Part shown: one piece after another, positions 42,790 to 51,710 of the stretch
How the letters are laid out: each line of letters begins with the position of its first letter
Position numbering within the stretch: position 1 is the stretch's first letter
NCBI GenBank assembly: GCA_017983465.1
Contig: JAGOBK010000005.1
Location: forward strand, 124,001-188,000
DNA: 64,000 nucleotides
Source: Crocinitomicaceae bacterium
GTDB lineage: Bacteria; Bacteroidota; Bacteroidia; Flavobacteriales_D; Crocinitomicaceae
Direction: 5' to 3'
Position numbers and translations under genes: made by a program
The notes under the pieces: generated by a model
The model's database searches: none
The model's input: only the letters and a program-made list of their open reading frames with translations
Told to the model about the DNA's origin: nothing

Positions 42790-43368
42790 TTAACGGTTCA
42801 TCAAACGAGCGACGTATTTTCCGATAATATCGAATTCCAAGTTCACCTCATCACCTACAACTAAAGTATGAAAGTTGGTGTGCTCATATGTATAAGGAAT
42901 TATACACACAGAAAAAGCTCCGTCTTCGGAATCAACTACAGTTAAACTCGTTCCATTAATGGTGACAGATCCCTTTTCTACTGTGACGAAATCTGAAAGG
43001 TATTCAAAACGATAACGCCAACTACCATCTTCATCCGTGATGGATACACAACGTGCCAAACCATCTACGTGTCCTTGGACAATGTGTCCGTCTAGGCGTC
43101 CATTAAAGCTCATACAGCGCTCCAAATTGATTTTTGAGCCAAGTTCCCAACTGCCAAGATTCGTTTTCTGTAAGGTCTCATGAATAGCCGTTACCGTATG
43201 TTTTCCCGGATTCAGCCCGACAACCGTCAAACAACAACCATTGTGTGCAACACTTTGGTCAATTTTTAATTCGTCACTTAAGTTCGACTCAATGGTAAAG
43301 TGAACATTACTAGCATCCTTTTGGATGTTGGTAATGACTCCAATTTCTTCAATTATTCCTGTAAACAT
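42790..43368 (-). CDS. ribE: Riboflavin synthase alpha chain
   Basis: A 192-residue enzyme that makes riboflavin from two molecules of 6,7-dimethyl-8-ribityllumazine. The start MFTGIIEEIGVI is the classic N-terminus, and two lumazine-binding repeats are visible, each with a xxxNGxxLTV element (HNGCCLTVV at about 43 and INGTSLTVV at about 139). The C-terminal short helix ends in KYVARLM. The usual length is about 200. No FMN riboswitch is seen upstream; the gene starts 22 bases after recJ and is probably co-transcribed with it. Confidence 0.95.
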   Translation of the reverse strand: MFTGIIEEIGVITNIQKDASNVHFTIESNLSDELKIDQSVAHNGCCLTVVGLNPGKHTVTAIHETLQKTNLGSWELGSKINLERCMSFNGRLDGHIVQGHVDGLARCVSITDEDGSWRYRFEYLSDFVTVEKGSVTINGTSLTVVDSEDGAFSVCIIPYTYEHTNFHTLVVGDEVNLEFDIIGKYVARLMNR

Positions 43369-43390
43369 ATGCTCAAAATTAAGGCAATTT

Positions 43391-45115
43391 TCATGAATCC
43401 GTCGCGCGGATGTCTTTTATATTGAATTGCAAATTGGTTTTACCGTTGAATTCATTGGTTTCAAGGGTGTAAGCCATGTCAAAAGCCATTCCTTTCAATG
43501 TGTGTTCTTCTTTGTCAGCGAGATTAAATCCAATGGCGTCGAAAGCCAAACTGGAATTCGATTGAACCACGCGCAACTTGAGGTGCTTTTCTTTGAGGAT
43601 GCGTGCATCCGTTGCAAATAATTCTTTGGTGCAAAAGACTGGTTTCATATTTCCGGGTCCAAACGGTTCAAATGCATCGATGATCTTTTTGATACGTGGC
43701 AACTTTCCATTCCACACCGTTTGAATGTCATTTAAGTCGATGCTTAAATCGATTTTCTGTAAAGCTTCTAATGGAGTGCCATCCAGACGCTTTTTAACTT
43801 CCTGGTCAAAGGCTAAGCGAAAGGTCTTCAGATTTTCCTTCGGCATGGTTAATCCAGCTGCATAATGATGGCCACCAAACTGTGTCAAGTGCTCCTTGCA
43901 AGATTCCAAAACATCGTAAAGATTAATCAAACCAACGCTTCTGGCGGAACCAGTTAAAAGTCCATTTGATTCCGTTAAAACAATTGTTGGACGGTAATGG
44001 GTTTCAATGATGCGAGAAGCTACGATTCCAACCACTCCCTTATGCCAATCCTTTTGAAACACAAGATTTGTGCATTGATTCGGATGGTCTTTATCTAAGG
44101 AAATCTGCTCAAGTGCTTCTTCTGTAATAGATTGATCAATCCTACGTCTCAAGGTATTGTCATCGTGAATTTCCTGCGCCAATTGTTTTATTTCAGCTTC
44201 ATGAGAAGAAAGCATCCAATCAACGGCCGTTTTACCACTTCGGATTCGACCTGCTGCGTTTACCCTCGGAGCAATCACAAATACGACATCCGTTAAACTG
44301 AGTGGCAGTTTTTTTCCAGCTAAGGTTAATAATTCCTCAAACGCCTTTCGAGGATGTTCGTTCAAATGTAGGAGTCCATGGTGACAAAGAATGCGATTCT
44401 CACCAGTTACATCGACAATATCGGCTCCAATACTCAAAGCGAGTAAATCCAAGCTTTCGAAGAGGGAATCTAAAGGAACACCATGGTCAATGAATAACGC
44501 TTGCATCAATTTAAATCCAACTCCACATCCGGAAAGTTCCTTAAACGGATATGCACAATCCACTCTTTTTGGATCGAGCACAATTCCATCTGGTATTTCC
44601 TCTCCGGGTTGATGATGGTCACAGATAATGAAATCTATGTCTAATTCTTTTGCTTTGGATACTAATTGATTCGACTTTATGCCGCAGTCCAATGTGATGA
44701 TAAGGGAACATTGCTCTGAATGAGCGTAATCGATTCCTTGTTGACTTAATCCGTAGCCCTCTTTGTAACGATCGGGAATGTAATAACGGACATTGGAATG
44801 AAACTTTGTTAATTGCTCGTACATGAGCGCAACTGCGGTGGTTCCATCGACATCGTAGTCGCCAAAAAGCAAAATTCCTTCTTGTTTTTTGATGGCGTCG
44901 TTGATTCGATTGACCGCAGCCTCCATATCTTTCATCAAGAATGGGTCATGGAGTTCATCCAAGCTTGGACGAAAAAAGCGCCTTGCCTCCATTTCGGTGT
45001 GAAGTCCTCGCTGAACCAATAATTCAGCAACGAACAAATCGACCTTTAATTGTTGACTTAAGGCATTGGCTACTTCCGCATCAACTGCGGGTTGAAACAT
45101 CCATTTTTTTTCCAT
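43391..45115 (-). CDS. recJ: Single-strand DNA-specific exonuclease RecJ
   Basis: A 574-residue 5'-3' exonuclease for recombination and repair. The DHH domain shows GDYDVDGTTAVALMYEQL (about 81-98) and FIICDHHQPGEEIPDG; the DHHA1 domain shows GGHHYAAGLTMP, and an OB-fold C-terminus includes FEPFGPGNMKPVF. The DHH and GGHHxAAG motifs bind the two catalytic Mn ions. Length is normal for RecJ. It is followed closely by ribE on the same strand. Confidence 0.96.
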   Translation of the reverse strand: MEKKWMFQPAVDAEVANALSQQLKVDLFVAELLVQRGLHTEMEARRFFRPSLDELHDPFLMKDMEAAVNRINDAIKKQEGILLFGDYDVDGTTAVALMYEQLTKFHSNVRYYIPDRYKEGYGLSQQGIDYAHSEQCSLIITLDCGIKSNQLVSKAKELDIDFIICDHHQPGEEIPDGIVLDPKRVDCAYPFKELSGCGVGFKLMQALFIDHGVPLDSLFESLDLLALSIGADIVDVTGENRILCHHGLLHLNEHPRKAFEELLTLAGKKLPLSLTDVVFVIAPRVNAAGRIRSGKTAVDWMLSSHEAEIKQLAQEIHDDNTLRRRIDQSITEEALEQISLDKDHPNQCTNLVFQKDWHKGVVGIVASRIIETHYRPTIVLTESNGLLTGSARSVGLINLYDVLESCKEHLTQFGGHHYAAGLTMPKENLKTFRLAFDQEVKKRLDGTPLEALQKIDLSIDLNDIQTVWNGKLPRIKKIIDAFEPFGPGNMKPVFCTKELFATDARILKEKHLKLRVVQSNSSLAFDAIGFNLADKEEHTLKGMAFDMAYTLETNEFNGKTNLQFNIKDIRATDS

Positions 45116-45172
45116 CTCACTACTTCTTTACTTTAAGTTACGCATTTTTTTTGAGATGGACTTTCCCCTTAC

Positions 45173-46591
45173 TTAATCGACGTAACTTAACTTCAACATA
45201 TTCGAAGCACCGAGATCCTCCAAAGGAATCGAAGCAATGTTAATGACCAAATCACCAATATTTAAGTAACCTTCGGATTTCATGAAATATTTAATATCTG
45301 CAATGGTATGATCCGTTGAAATACGTTTATCGTAGTAGAAAGCACGAACGCCCCAGACCAAATTTAATTGCGTCAAAATATTACGGTTGCTTGTGAAGAC
45401 ATAAATTTGACTATTTGGACGTTGTGAAGCAATTTTATAGGCTGTATATCCAGAAAAGGACATCGTAATAATCGCATCTGCTTCCACACGCTGAGACAAA
45501 CGACACGCATTAAAGCAAATCGAATCGGAAATGAAACGGTCACTGTTTTTAACCGGTAATTCCTCTTTATTGTACATCGCAGCATGTTTCTCCATTTCTT
45601 TGATGATGTTAGCCATTGTTTCAATGACTTGTACTGGATAATTACCTACGGAAGTTTCTCCGGATAACATGACAGCATCAGCGCCATCGAGAACAGCATT
45701 CGCCACATCATTTACCTCTGCACGACTAGGCGTTAAATTAGCAATCATGGACTCCATCATTTGAGTTGCCACAATCACAGGTTTCGCAGATGAAATACAC
45801 TTTGAAATCAACATTTTCTGAATAGAAGGAACCGTTTGATAAGGAACTTCCACACCCAAATCGCCGCGGGCAACCATTAGACCATCACTTTCCGCGATGA
45901 TTGCATCAATATTTTCAAGTGCTTCTGGTTTTTCAATTTTGGCAATGACTTTTGCATGGTGATTCTTTGCGGCAATCCTAGCTTTCAGATCTATGATGTC
46001 TTCTTGTGAACGAACGAAGGACAATCCAATCCAATCAACTTTATGTAATAACGCAAACTCTAAATCAGCAATATCTTTTTCCGTTAAAGAAGGCATGGAG
46101 ATTTTCGTGTTTGGAAAATTGACCCCTTTTTTAGAAGATAGAATCCCACCTTGAATAATTTCACAACGTATTGTCGAGTGTCCATCTGTTTCGCGAACTT
46201 CTAGAACAATTTTTCCATCATCTAAAAGTATTCGTTCTCCCGGCTTCACCTCTTTTGGAAGCAGCGTGTAATTGATTGAAAAACGTTCTTTGTTTCCAAC
46301 TACCTTGTCCACCACTAAAAGAATCTCGCTTCCATTTTCCAATGGAACACCGTTGTTTTCCATTTCATTTGTACGGATTTTTGGACCTTGTAAATCCGCA
46401 AGAATCGCTACATTTAATCCAAGTTCTTCATTCAAGGATCGAATTAACTCAACCGCTCCTGCATGATCCTCATATGAACCATGCGAGAAATTTAATCGAC
46501 ACACGTTCAATCCTTCCAACATCATGTTTTTTAGCACTTCTCTTTTTAGAGAGGCAGGTCCAAGTGTTGCTACTATTTTTGTTTTTTTCAT
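45173..46591 (-). CDS. pyk: Pyruvate kinase
   Basis: A 472-residue glycolytic enzyme converting phosphoenolpyruvate and ADP to pyruvate and ATP. Diagnostic segments are KIVATLGPAS at the start, the active-site region VIAKIEKPEALENIDAII, MVARGDLGVEVPYQ, and KPVIVATQMMESM. The C-terminal regulatory domain (about 345-472) includes AIITMSFSGYTAYKI. The gene begins one base before the end of the IPExxxVDY gene region, typical of a conserved pair in Bacteroidota. Confidence 0.97.
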   Translation of the reverse strand: MKKTKIVATLGPASLKREVLKNMMLEGLNVCRLNFSHGSYEDHAGAVELIRSLNEELGLNVAILADLQGPKIRTNEMENNGVPLENGSEILLVVDKVVGNKERFSINYTLLPKEVKPGERILLDDGKIVLEVRETDGHSTIRCEIIQGGILSSKKGVNFPNTKISMPSLTEKDIADLEFALLHKVDWIGLSFVRSQEDIIDLKARIAAKNHHAKVIAKIEKPEALENIDAIIAESDGLMVARGDLGVEVPYQTVPSIQKMLISKCISSAKPVIVATQMMESMIANLTPSRAEVNDVANAVLDGADAVMLSGETSVGNYPVQVIETMANIIKEMEKHAAMYNKEELPVKNSDRFISDSICFNACRLSQRVEADAIITMSFSGYTAYKIASQRPNSQIYVFTSNRNILTQLNLVWGVRAFYYDKRISTDHTIADIKYFMKSEGYLNIGDLVINIASIPLEDLGASNMLKLSYVD

Positions 46592-46592
46592 C

Positions 46593-47021
46593 TTAACTAG
46601 TTAAATATGCGATCATGTCAAATTCTTCTGCGGGGAAATCAAAAACCGCCACTATTCCATTGATTTTTCTTAATTTCAATATAAGCTCTTCTTTTTCGAA
46701 GGTGAAATTTTCTCGTAAAACAAAGAAATAATCAATCATAGGTCTTTCGGGATGAAAAACACCTTGTTCTTGTTTATTTTTTATCAAGTAATAACGAGTC
46801 AAATACTCCTCATCAAAGTAGGTAAAATGACGAAATGGAACCGTTTCCTTTGCTTTAGTTGGACGAAGTTCGTATACCTCGTTTGACTTAGTCAGGTTCA
46901 AATCTAAACATTGATTTAACTCCCAAGCCAAGCGGTAATCAGCAAAAGCACATGAAACACCATAGACCTCTAAGGTTGTTTCATCTTCCAGTACCAAATC
47001 GTATTTTTTAACCTTAGTCAT
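46593..47021 (-). CDS. IPExxxVDY-family protein
   Basis: A 142-residue cytoplasmic protein from the ATG at 47021 (MTKVKKYDLVLE); the upstream extension to 47066 has no conserved look and is rejected. The family-naming motif appears as HPERPMIDYFFVL, a variant of IPExxxVDY. The protein alternates beta and helix and is rich in acidic residues. The family is restricted to Bacteroidota, is regularly next to pyk and has no known function. The pyk start codon follows its stop by one base. Confidence 0.85.
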   Translation of the reverse strand: MTKVKKYDLVLEDETTLEVYGVSCAFADYRLAWELNQCLDLNLTKSNEVYELRPTKAKETVPFRHFTYFDEEYLTRYYLIKNKQEQGVFHPERPMIDYFFVLRENFTFEKEELILKLRKINGIVAVFDFPAEEFDMIAYLTS

Positions 47022-47118
47022 TTCTCTTTCAAAATTAGGCATTCTACTTGAATGAGAAATGCACAATTGCGTGTCAATTGAAGGATTTCAAGAAAAGTTT
47101 TTCGCGTTAATTTTTAAC

Positions 47119-47126
47119 TACTTTTG
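47119..47126 (+). promoter_or_regulatory. -7 element of the 231-residue barrel gene
   Basis: TACTTTTG, a full TAnnTTTG match, 18 bases before the ATG at 47145. No well-placed TTG was found. Confidence 0.5.
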
Positions 47127-47144
47127 TTTTAGCAACAACAAAAA

Positions 47145-47840
47145 ATGAAAATTAGCACCATCTCCTTCCTCCTCTTTCTTTGTTTCTTCGGAAATAGCAT
47201 CGCGCAACCGACAAAGAAAATCACGAATCAAGATAATTATGCTTGGCAATTTGGTGCTTCCTGGTTATTGACCGACGATGACGGGTATGAATTAAATCCA
47301 TTTTCTTCATCAAAACTGCACAGCGCTCCTTATCCAACACGAATTTTTGTGGACAAATACATCTATAATGGGTGGAGTGCAGACGGAGCAATTGGCTTTC
47401 AAAAATACGACCCAACAAAACTTGTAAACGACTCCATTGGAATTACAGGGAGTATGATTTCTACTGATTTAGCCTTGAAATATTCTTTCTACAAACAACT
47501 TGGACGCGGAATCGTTGATCCGTATATTGGCGCGGGTCTTGGGACTACACTAAGAACTTCTGATAAGCGTAACACGGCCAAAACACTTTCTCCAACGTGT
47601 AATTTCTCCCTTGGATGTACCTTTTGGATGAGCAGTAAACTCGGCTTGCAAGTTCAAGGCACCATGAAATTGGGTTTAACAGATTTGTTTAAGAGTTCAG
47701 ATTACATGCAATACAGTGTTGGACTGACTTACCGAATTCCGAAAACAGATGGTTATAAAAGTGATTTTGAGAAATCTAAGTATAAGATTTCACGTCACAG
47801 AACGCGCATCAAAGTGAAGAAACCAAAAAGCGAATCCTAA
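47145..47840 (+). CDS. Small outer-membrane beta-barrel protein
   Basis: A 231-residue protein with a signal peptide (1-20, ending SIAQ) and an eight-strand-like barrel of the outer-membrane porin/OmpW-like type (YAWQFGASWLL, WSADGAIGFQKY, ISTDLALKYSFY, VDPYIGAGLGTTLR, LGLQVQGTMKLGL, YSVGLTYRI). The final 35 residues are very basic (SRHRTRIKVKKPK), unusual after the last strand and presumably periplasmic. The function is unknown. Its stop overlaps the stop of the opposing gene by four bases. Confidence 0.75.
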   Translation: MKISTISFLLFLCFFGNSIAQPTKKITNQDNYAWQFGASWLLTDDDGYELNPFSSSKLHSAPYPTRIFVDKYIYNGWSADGAIGFQKYDPTKLVNDSIGITGSMISTDLALKYSFYKQLGRGIVDPYIGAGLGTTLRTSDKRNTAKTLSPTCNFSLGCTFWMSSKLGLQVQGTMKLGLTDLFKSSDYMQYSVGLTYRIPKTDGYKSDFEKSKYKISRHRTRIKVKKPKSES

Positions 47841-48205
47841 TTCTGGATCGTAAATCTTTTCTGTGATTTTTGTTTACTCGTTTCAATACCGAAATAATAA
47901 GTGCCATTCGGCAATTCAGTTGTTTGAAATTTAAGTAAGTGTCCGCCTTGTTCGTAGTCCTTATCTGTTAGCGTCAAAACAACCTCGTCGGCTTTCCAAA
48001 TGTGAAAAGTGACATGTGTCGTACTTGGACAAACAAAATAAAAACTTACCTCACCAGACGCTGGCTCATGATCAAGTGAATACAATTCACAAAACTGTGC
48101 TTGATCAACATTGCCTTTCGATAAATACCTAAGTAAAAATCGGTAAGCGATAATTGCCACCAAAATAATAAGTGTCGCAATTAAAAACTCTATTATCATT
48201 TCCAT
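47837..48205 (-). CDS. Membrane-anchored small beta-sandwich protein
   Basis: A 122-residue protein with one N-terminal membrane helix (about 4-23) and a beta-rich domain (about 45-122) with VSFYFVCPSTTHVTFHIWK, then LPNGTYYFGIE and KRFTIQN, which resembles the sandwich fold of FlgD-like or T9SS C-terminal domains. The resemblance is at fold level only. Its ATG overlaps the stop of the DUF493 gene by one base, so the two are co-transcribed. No specific family was recognised. Confidence 0.6.
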   Translation of the reverse strand: MEMIIEFLIATLIILVAIIAYRFLLRYLSKGNVDQAQFCELYSLDHEPASGEVSFYFVCPSTTHVTFHIWKADEVVLTLTDKDYEQGGHLLKFQTTELPNGTYYFGIETSKQKSQKRFTIQN

Positions 48206-48468
48206 TATAACGAAATTACCCCTTTAATTTGAGCCGCTTTTTCGTAGATTTCTATGATAGAATCCACAGAAAGCATGACTTCTTTTACACTTACACTTAC
48301 ATAATTACCCTTGCCAGACTGGTGATAGGTGATGTCCGCATGCTCATCGAACAAAGCACTAACCAAGGCCATGTGTTCATTGTCATTCGGGACAATAAAC
48401 TTAAACAAGTACACATTGGGCCAATCGAGTTGCTCTAATTGAGCCCTTAAATTATCAAATACACTCAC
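48205..48468 (-). CDS. DUF493 (YbeD-like) protein
   Basis: An 87-residue cytoplasmic ACT-like alpha/beta protein. The pattern LDWPNVYLFKFIVPNDNEHMALV and GNYVSVSVKEVMLSVDSIIEIY fits DUF493/YbeD, which in proteobacteria sits by the lipoate genes and may bind a small ligand. Length and strand order are typical. It is the first gene of a two-gene unit and is divergent from the DUF5715 gene. Confidence 0.8.
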   Translation of the reverse strand: MSVFDNLRAQLEQLDWPNVYLFKFIVPNDNEHMALVSALFDEHADITYHQSGKGNYVSVSVKEVMLSVDSIIEIYEKAAQIKGVISL

Positions 48469-48515
48469 GGGACAAAGTTAAGCAAGCATTTTCATTCTCA
48501 GCTTGAAGATCTTTT

Positions 48516-48523
48516 TAATTTTG
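48516..48523 (+). promoter_or_regulatory. -7 element of the DUF5715 gene
   Basis: TAATTTTG at eight bases before the ATG: a very short leader or leaderless transcript is predicted. The TTG at 48503-48505 is too close to be the matching -33 element. Confidence 0.45.
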
Positions 48524-48530
48524 TAGTTAC

Positions 48531-49220
48531 ATGAAATTATTTTCTTTTTGTCTTTTAACACTCAGTTTTGTCTTGGTTGGATTCGGCCTATTGAATCCAA
48601 ATGAGCCAAAGTATGACGTGAAAAAGAACGATGCTTTGGGGAGTTCTTTCAACTGTGATCAATTTGAATCTTCCATTTACAGTGTAAAACTGAACAATCG
48701 ACTCTGTGAATACATGGATCGCTCGGTAAAACAAGGCGTTAAACCATCAAAAGATAAACGAGGGATTCAACAACACATTCGCGCTGGAAGATTGGAATTA
48801 GTAGAGGCAAATACCGGTTTTGAGTTGGATACTTTTCAGTATTCCTATGCCGCACTTACTCCCTATGCAAAAACGATTCTTTACGAAATAGGTAAAGCTT
48901 TTCATGATTCCCTTCAGCAAACACCATTAGCGAACACCAAGTTAATTGTAACGTCCATGACTCGAACGCATTATACGGTTTCTAAGCTTGTACGGCACAA
49001 TCGGACAGCGGTAAGGAAAAGTCCACACTTAAACGGAAATAGTTTCGATTTTTCCTTTTCACGCTTTGTGAGTGCGCGCACCTTGACCGATTGTGAAGTC
49101 CATTACTTACAAGAACTTTGTTCCTCCATCCTTTTTAACATGAAAAAATCATGTAAAATTTGGGCTACATTTGAAAAAAATGAGGAATGTCTGCATGTCG
49201 TAGCTCGCATGGGAAAATAA
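48531..49220 (+). CDS. DUF5715 protein, peptidase M15-like
   Basis: A 229-residue exported protein (hydrophobic residues 3-20). The C-terminal domain keeps the metal-binding pattern of M15 D,D-carboxypeptidases: SPHLNGNSFDFSF (His and Asp ligands) at about 163-175 and ECLHVVAR (second His) near the end, preceded by LIVTSMTRTHYTVSKL. This predicts a zinc-dependent cut of the peptidoglycan stem peptide in the periplasm. DUF5715 members in Bacteroidota are not well characterised, so activity is inferred from the ligands. It has its own promoter; the next gene follows after 24 bases. Confidence 0.78.
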   Translation: MKLFSFCLLTLSFVLVGFGLLNPNEPKYDVKKNDALGSSFNCDQFESSIYSVKLNNRLCEYMDRSVKQGVKPSKDKRGIQQHIRAGRLELVEANTGFELDTFQYSYAALTPYAKTILYEIGKAFHDSLQQTPLANTKLIVTSMTRTHYTVSKLVRHNRTAVRKSPHLNGNSFDFSFSRFVSARTLTDCEVHYLQELCSSILFNMKKSCKIWATFEKNEECLHVVARMGK

Positions 49221-49230
49221 AAAAATGCCT

Positions 49231-49238
49231 TACTTTTG
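49231..49238 (+). promoter_or_regulatory. -7 element of the DUF5916 gene
   Basis: TACTTTTG, a full match, six bases before the ATG at 49245. It overlaps a TTG that could be mistaken for a start codon. Transcription from here would begin at about the start codon, giving a leaderless mRNA. Confidence 0.55.
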
Positions 49239-49244
49239 CATCGA

Positions 49245-51710
49245 ATGAAACGATATCTCCTCCTCTTATTTTTACTTCCTTACAGCCTAGCATTCTGTCA
49301 GACAGCAACAGAACCCAACGCTTTAATCTCTGCACAACGCATCGATGTTGAATTGGTCATTGACGGAAAACTTACTGAAAAAGAATGGCAAACTCCCGCA
49401 GAGGCACATTCCTTTACCCAACTTCAACCATACCCTGGAAACGAGCCTAGAAAACGAACAGAAGTGAGAATGTTATACGACGATAACGCCGTTTACATCA
49501 GTGCCATCTGTTTTGATGACCCAGATTCCGTATCTAAAGTGTTATCCATACGCGACGACTATAATCCCAATTTGGATATATTTAACGTTTACCTTGATAC
49601 CTACAACGATGATCAAAATGGATTCTTTTTCGGTGTTACAAGTCGTGGGGTGCAAATTGATGCCAAAATACAAGGCAGTAATTACATTGGAGAATTAAAC
49701 CTCGCTTGGTCTAGTGCTACTGCACTAACAGAACAAGGTTGGACGTTAGAAATCCGAATTCCTTATAGTGCGATTCGCTTTCCTAATACCGAAATTCAAA
49801 AATGGGGAATTAACTTCTCTCGAGAAATTTCCAGATATAGAGAAAATTCTACTTGGGTAAAGGTAAATCCTGACCTCGAAAACTTTCTGATTGAGAATGG
49901 TGAAGTGGTCGGAATTAAAGGAATCAAACCTCCGCTTCGTTTAGCACTCATGCCCTATGTATCTTCATACTTAGACCGCATTCCAAAAGGCGATGGTACC
50001 TTTGGCTGGACACGTTCACTTAACGGTGGAATGGATATCAAATACGGAGTGAATGAAGCGTTTACCTTGGATGTGACCCTTGTTCCAGATTTTGGTCAAG
50101 TTGTATTCGATCAACAAGTCTTGAATTTGAGTCCGTTTGAAGTACAGTTCAACGAAAACCGCCAGTTTTTCACGGAAGGGACAGAATTATTTAATAAAGC
50201 AGGACTGTTCTACAGCCGTAGAATTGGAATTCAAGCACCATACAAAGTGGTAACAACGATGTTAGGTCCTGATGAATATTTGAAAAATGTTCCAAGTGGG
50301 TCAAAGCTCTACAATGCCACAAAACTCTCAGGTCGCATGAGTAATGGACTAGGAATTGGGGTTTTTAACGCTGTGAATGCGGCGCAATATGGAACAGCTG
50401 TTAACTACGATAGTGGACTAGAACGTGAAGTCATGATTTCACCTCTGACCAATTACAATGTGTTTGTCCTCGATCAAAATCTAAAAAACAATAGCTCTGT
50501 TACCTTCACCAACACGAGTGTTTTGCGCTCAGGTGAGTTTTACGATGCGAATGTGAGTGGATTAAATTTCAATGCGAATACGAAAAATAACAAATTCAAT
50601 TTCAATGGTAAAACAACGATGTCGGTTCAAAAAAGTGCCACTTCATCGATTGGGTATAACTACAATTTAAATTTTGGCAAGCAACGAGGAACATGGGTTT
50701 ATGGCGTTGGATACCTAGAAGAATCCGATAAATTTGATCCAAATGACCTTGGATTTAATTATAATAACAACAAACGAATCTTGGAAGTATCCGGAGCATA
50801 CCGTAACTTCAAACCAAAGTGGAAAGAACTAACGAAAATTATTTTAAGCGCATCTATTTCAAGCATGCGTCTTTATGAGCCAAATAATTATGTGGGAACC
50901 TATTCGAACTTCGGATTTGTTTTGGTTTCTAAATCCTTTAATGCAACTGGATTTGGTAATAACAATACGCTGACGAACAACTACGATTACTTTGAACCAA
51001 GGGTTTGGGGAAGTTTCTTTGTTCGACCGAAGAACTACAGTTTTAACTATTGGATATCAACCAACTACCAAAAGCGAATTGCGTTGGACGCTGGAACGAA
51101 TTACATCATCGTACAACGCGATAATTGGAAAGAATATGGATATTATTTTAGTCCAAGAATTCGTTTTACAGACTTCATTGCTTTCAGTTATAATTGGAGT
51201 CAAGATTTCGAACGAAACAGTGAAGGATATGCCGTTCCATTCGATGAACCTGTAAACTTGCCATCTGGAATCATCTTTGGAAATAGAGACCGCATCAACA
51301 CGACACAAACCATTTCCTTGGAATACATCTTGACCAATCGCATGGGAATCACCTTCCGTTTAAGGCATTATCGTTCTGCCATCAACTACCATTATTTCGG
51401 GACCTTAAATGAGCAAGGATTAATCGATGCCATTCCAGGTTATCAAGGATTGAATAATAACAGTGAATCAGCATACAACATCAATTACAACGCATTTACG
51501 ATCGATTGTCAGTACCGCTGGGTTTTTCAACCGAATAGTGAATTCAATATTGTTTGGAAAAATTCTATTTTCAGTGCGGACAAAGATGTGCAGTCCATGT
51601 ACTGGTCCAATCTGCAAAACACCTTAGCAAATGGACCAGTAAACAGTTTGTCCTTCAAGTTAATCTACTGGCTTGATGCCGGTAGTATGATTTCAAAAAT
51701 CAAGTTGTAA
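49245..51710 (+). CDS. DUF5916 outer-membrane protein with carbohydrate-binding-like N-terminus
   Basis: An 821-residue protein from the ATG at 49245; the upstream TTG at 49236 lies in the promoter. A signal peptide (about 1-20, ending LAFCQ) precedes a CBM9/DOMON-like sandwich (about 30-215, IDGKLTEKEWQTPAEAHSFT, VRMLYDDNAVYISAICFDD, NLDIFNVYLDTYNDDQNGFF). The rest (about 235-821) is a DUF5916 region with barrel character (VTLVPDFGQVVFDQQVLNLS). The last strand ends in SKIKL. The role is unknown, perhaps surface binding or transport. The stop directly abuts the end of the opposing PspC gene (51711). Confidence 0.85.
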   Translation: MKRYLLLLFLLPYSLAFCQTATEPNALISAQRIDVELVIDGKLTEKEWQTPAEAHSFTQLQPYPGNEPRKRTEVRMLYDDNAVYISAICFDDPDSVSKVLSIRDDYNPNLDIFNVYLDTYNDDQNGFFFGVTSRGVQIDAKIQGSNYIGELNLAWSSATALTEQGWTLEIRIPYSAIRFPNTEIQKWGINFSREISRYRENSTWVKVNPDLENFLIENGEVVGIKGIKPPLRLALMPYVSSYLDRIPKGDGTFGWTRSLNGGMDIKYGVNEAFTLDVTLVPDFGQVVFDQQVLNLSPFEVQFNENRQFFTEGTELFNKAGLFYSRRIGIQAPYKVVTTMLGPDEYLKNVPSGSKLYNATKLSGRMSNGLGIGVFNAVNAAQYGTAVNYDSGLEREVMISPLTNYNVFVLDQNLKNNSSVTFTNTSVLRSGEFYDANVSGLNFNANTKNNKFNFNGKTTMSVQKSATSSIGYNYNLNFGKQRGTWVYGVGYLEESDKFDPNDLGFNYNNNKRILEVSGAYRNFKPKWKELTKIILSASISSMRLYEPNNYVGTYSNFGFVLVSKSFNATGFGNNNTLTNNYDYFEPRVWGSFFVRPKNYSFNYWISTNYQKRIALDAGTNYIIVQRDNWKEYGYYFSPRIRFTDFIAFSYNWSQDFERNSEGYAVPFDEPVNLPSGIIFGNRDRINTTQTISLEYILTNRMGITFRLRHYRSAINYHYFGTLNEQGLIDAIPGYQGLNNNSESAYNINYNAFTIDCQYRWVFQPNSEFNIVWKNSIFSADKDVQSMYWSNLQNTLANGPVNSLSFKLIYWLDAGSMISKIKL

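Noticed and set aside
43368-43391. FMN riboswitch upstream of ribE
   Set aside because: Only 22 bases separate recJ and ribE, too short for an RFN element, and none of its conserved segments is visible.
47022-47066. 15-residue N-terminal extension of the IPExxxVDY protein
   Set aside because: The start MTKVKKYDLVLE at 47021 fits the family; the extension has no conserved features.
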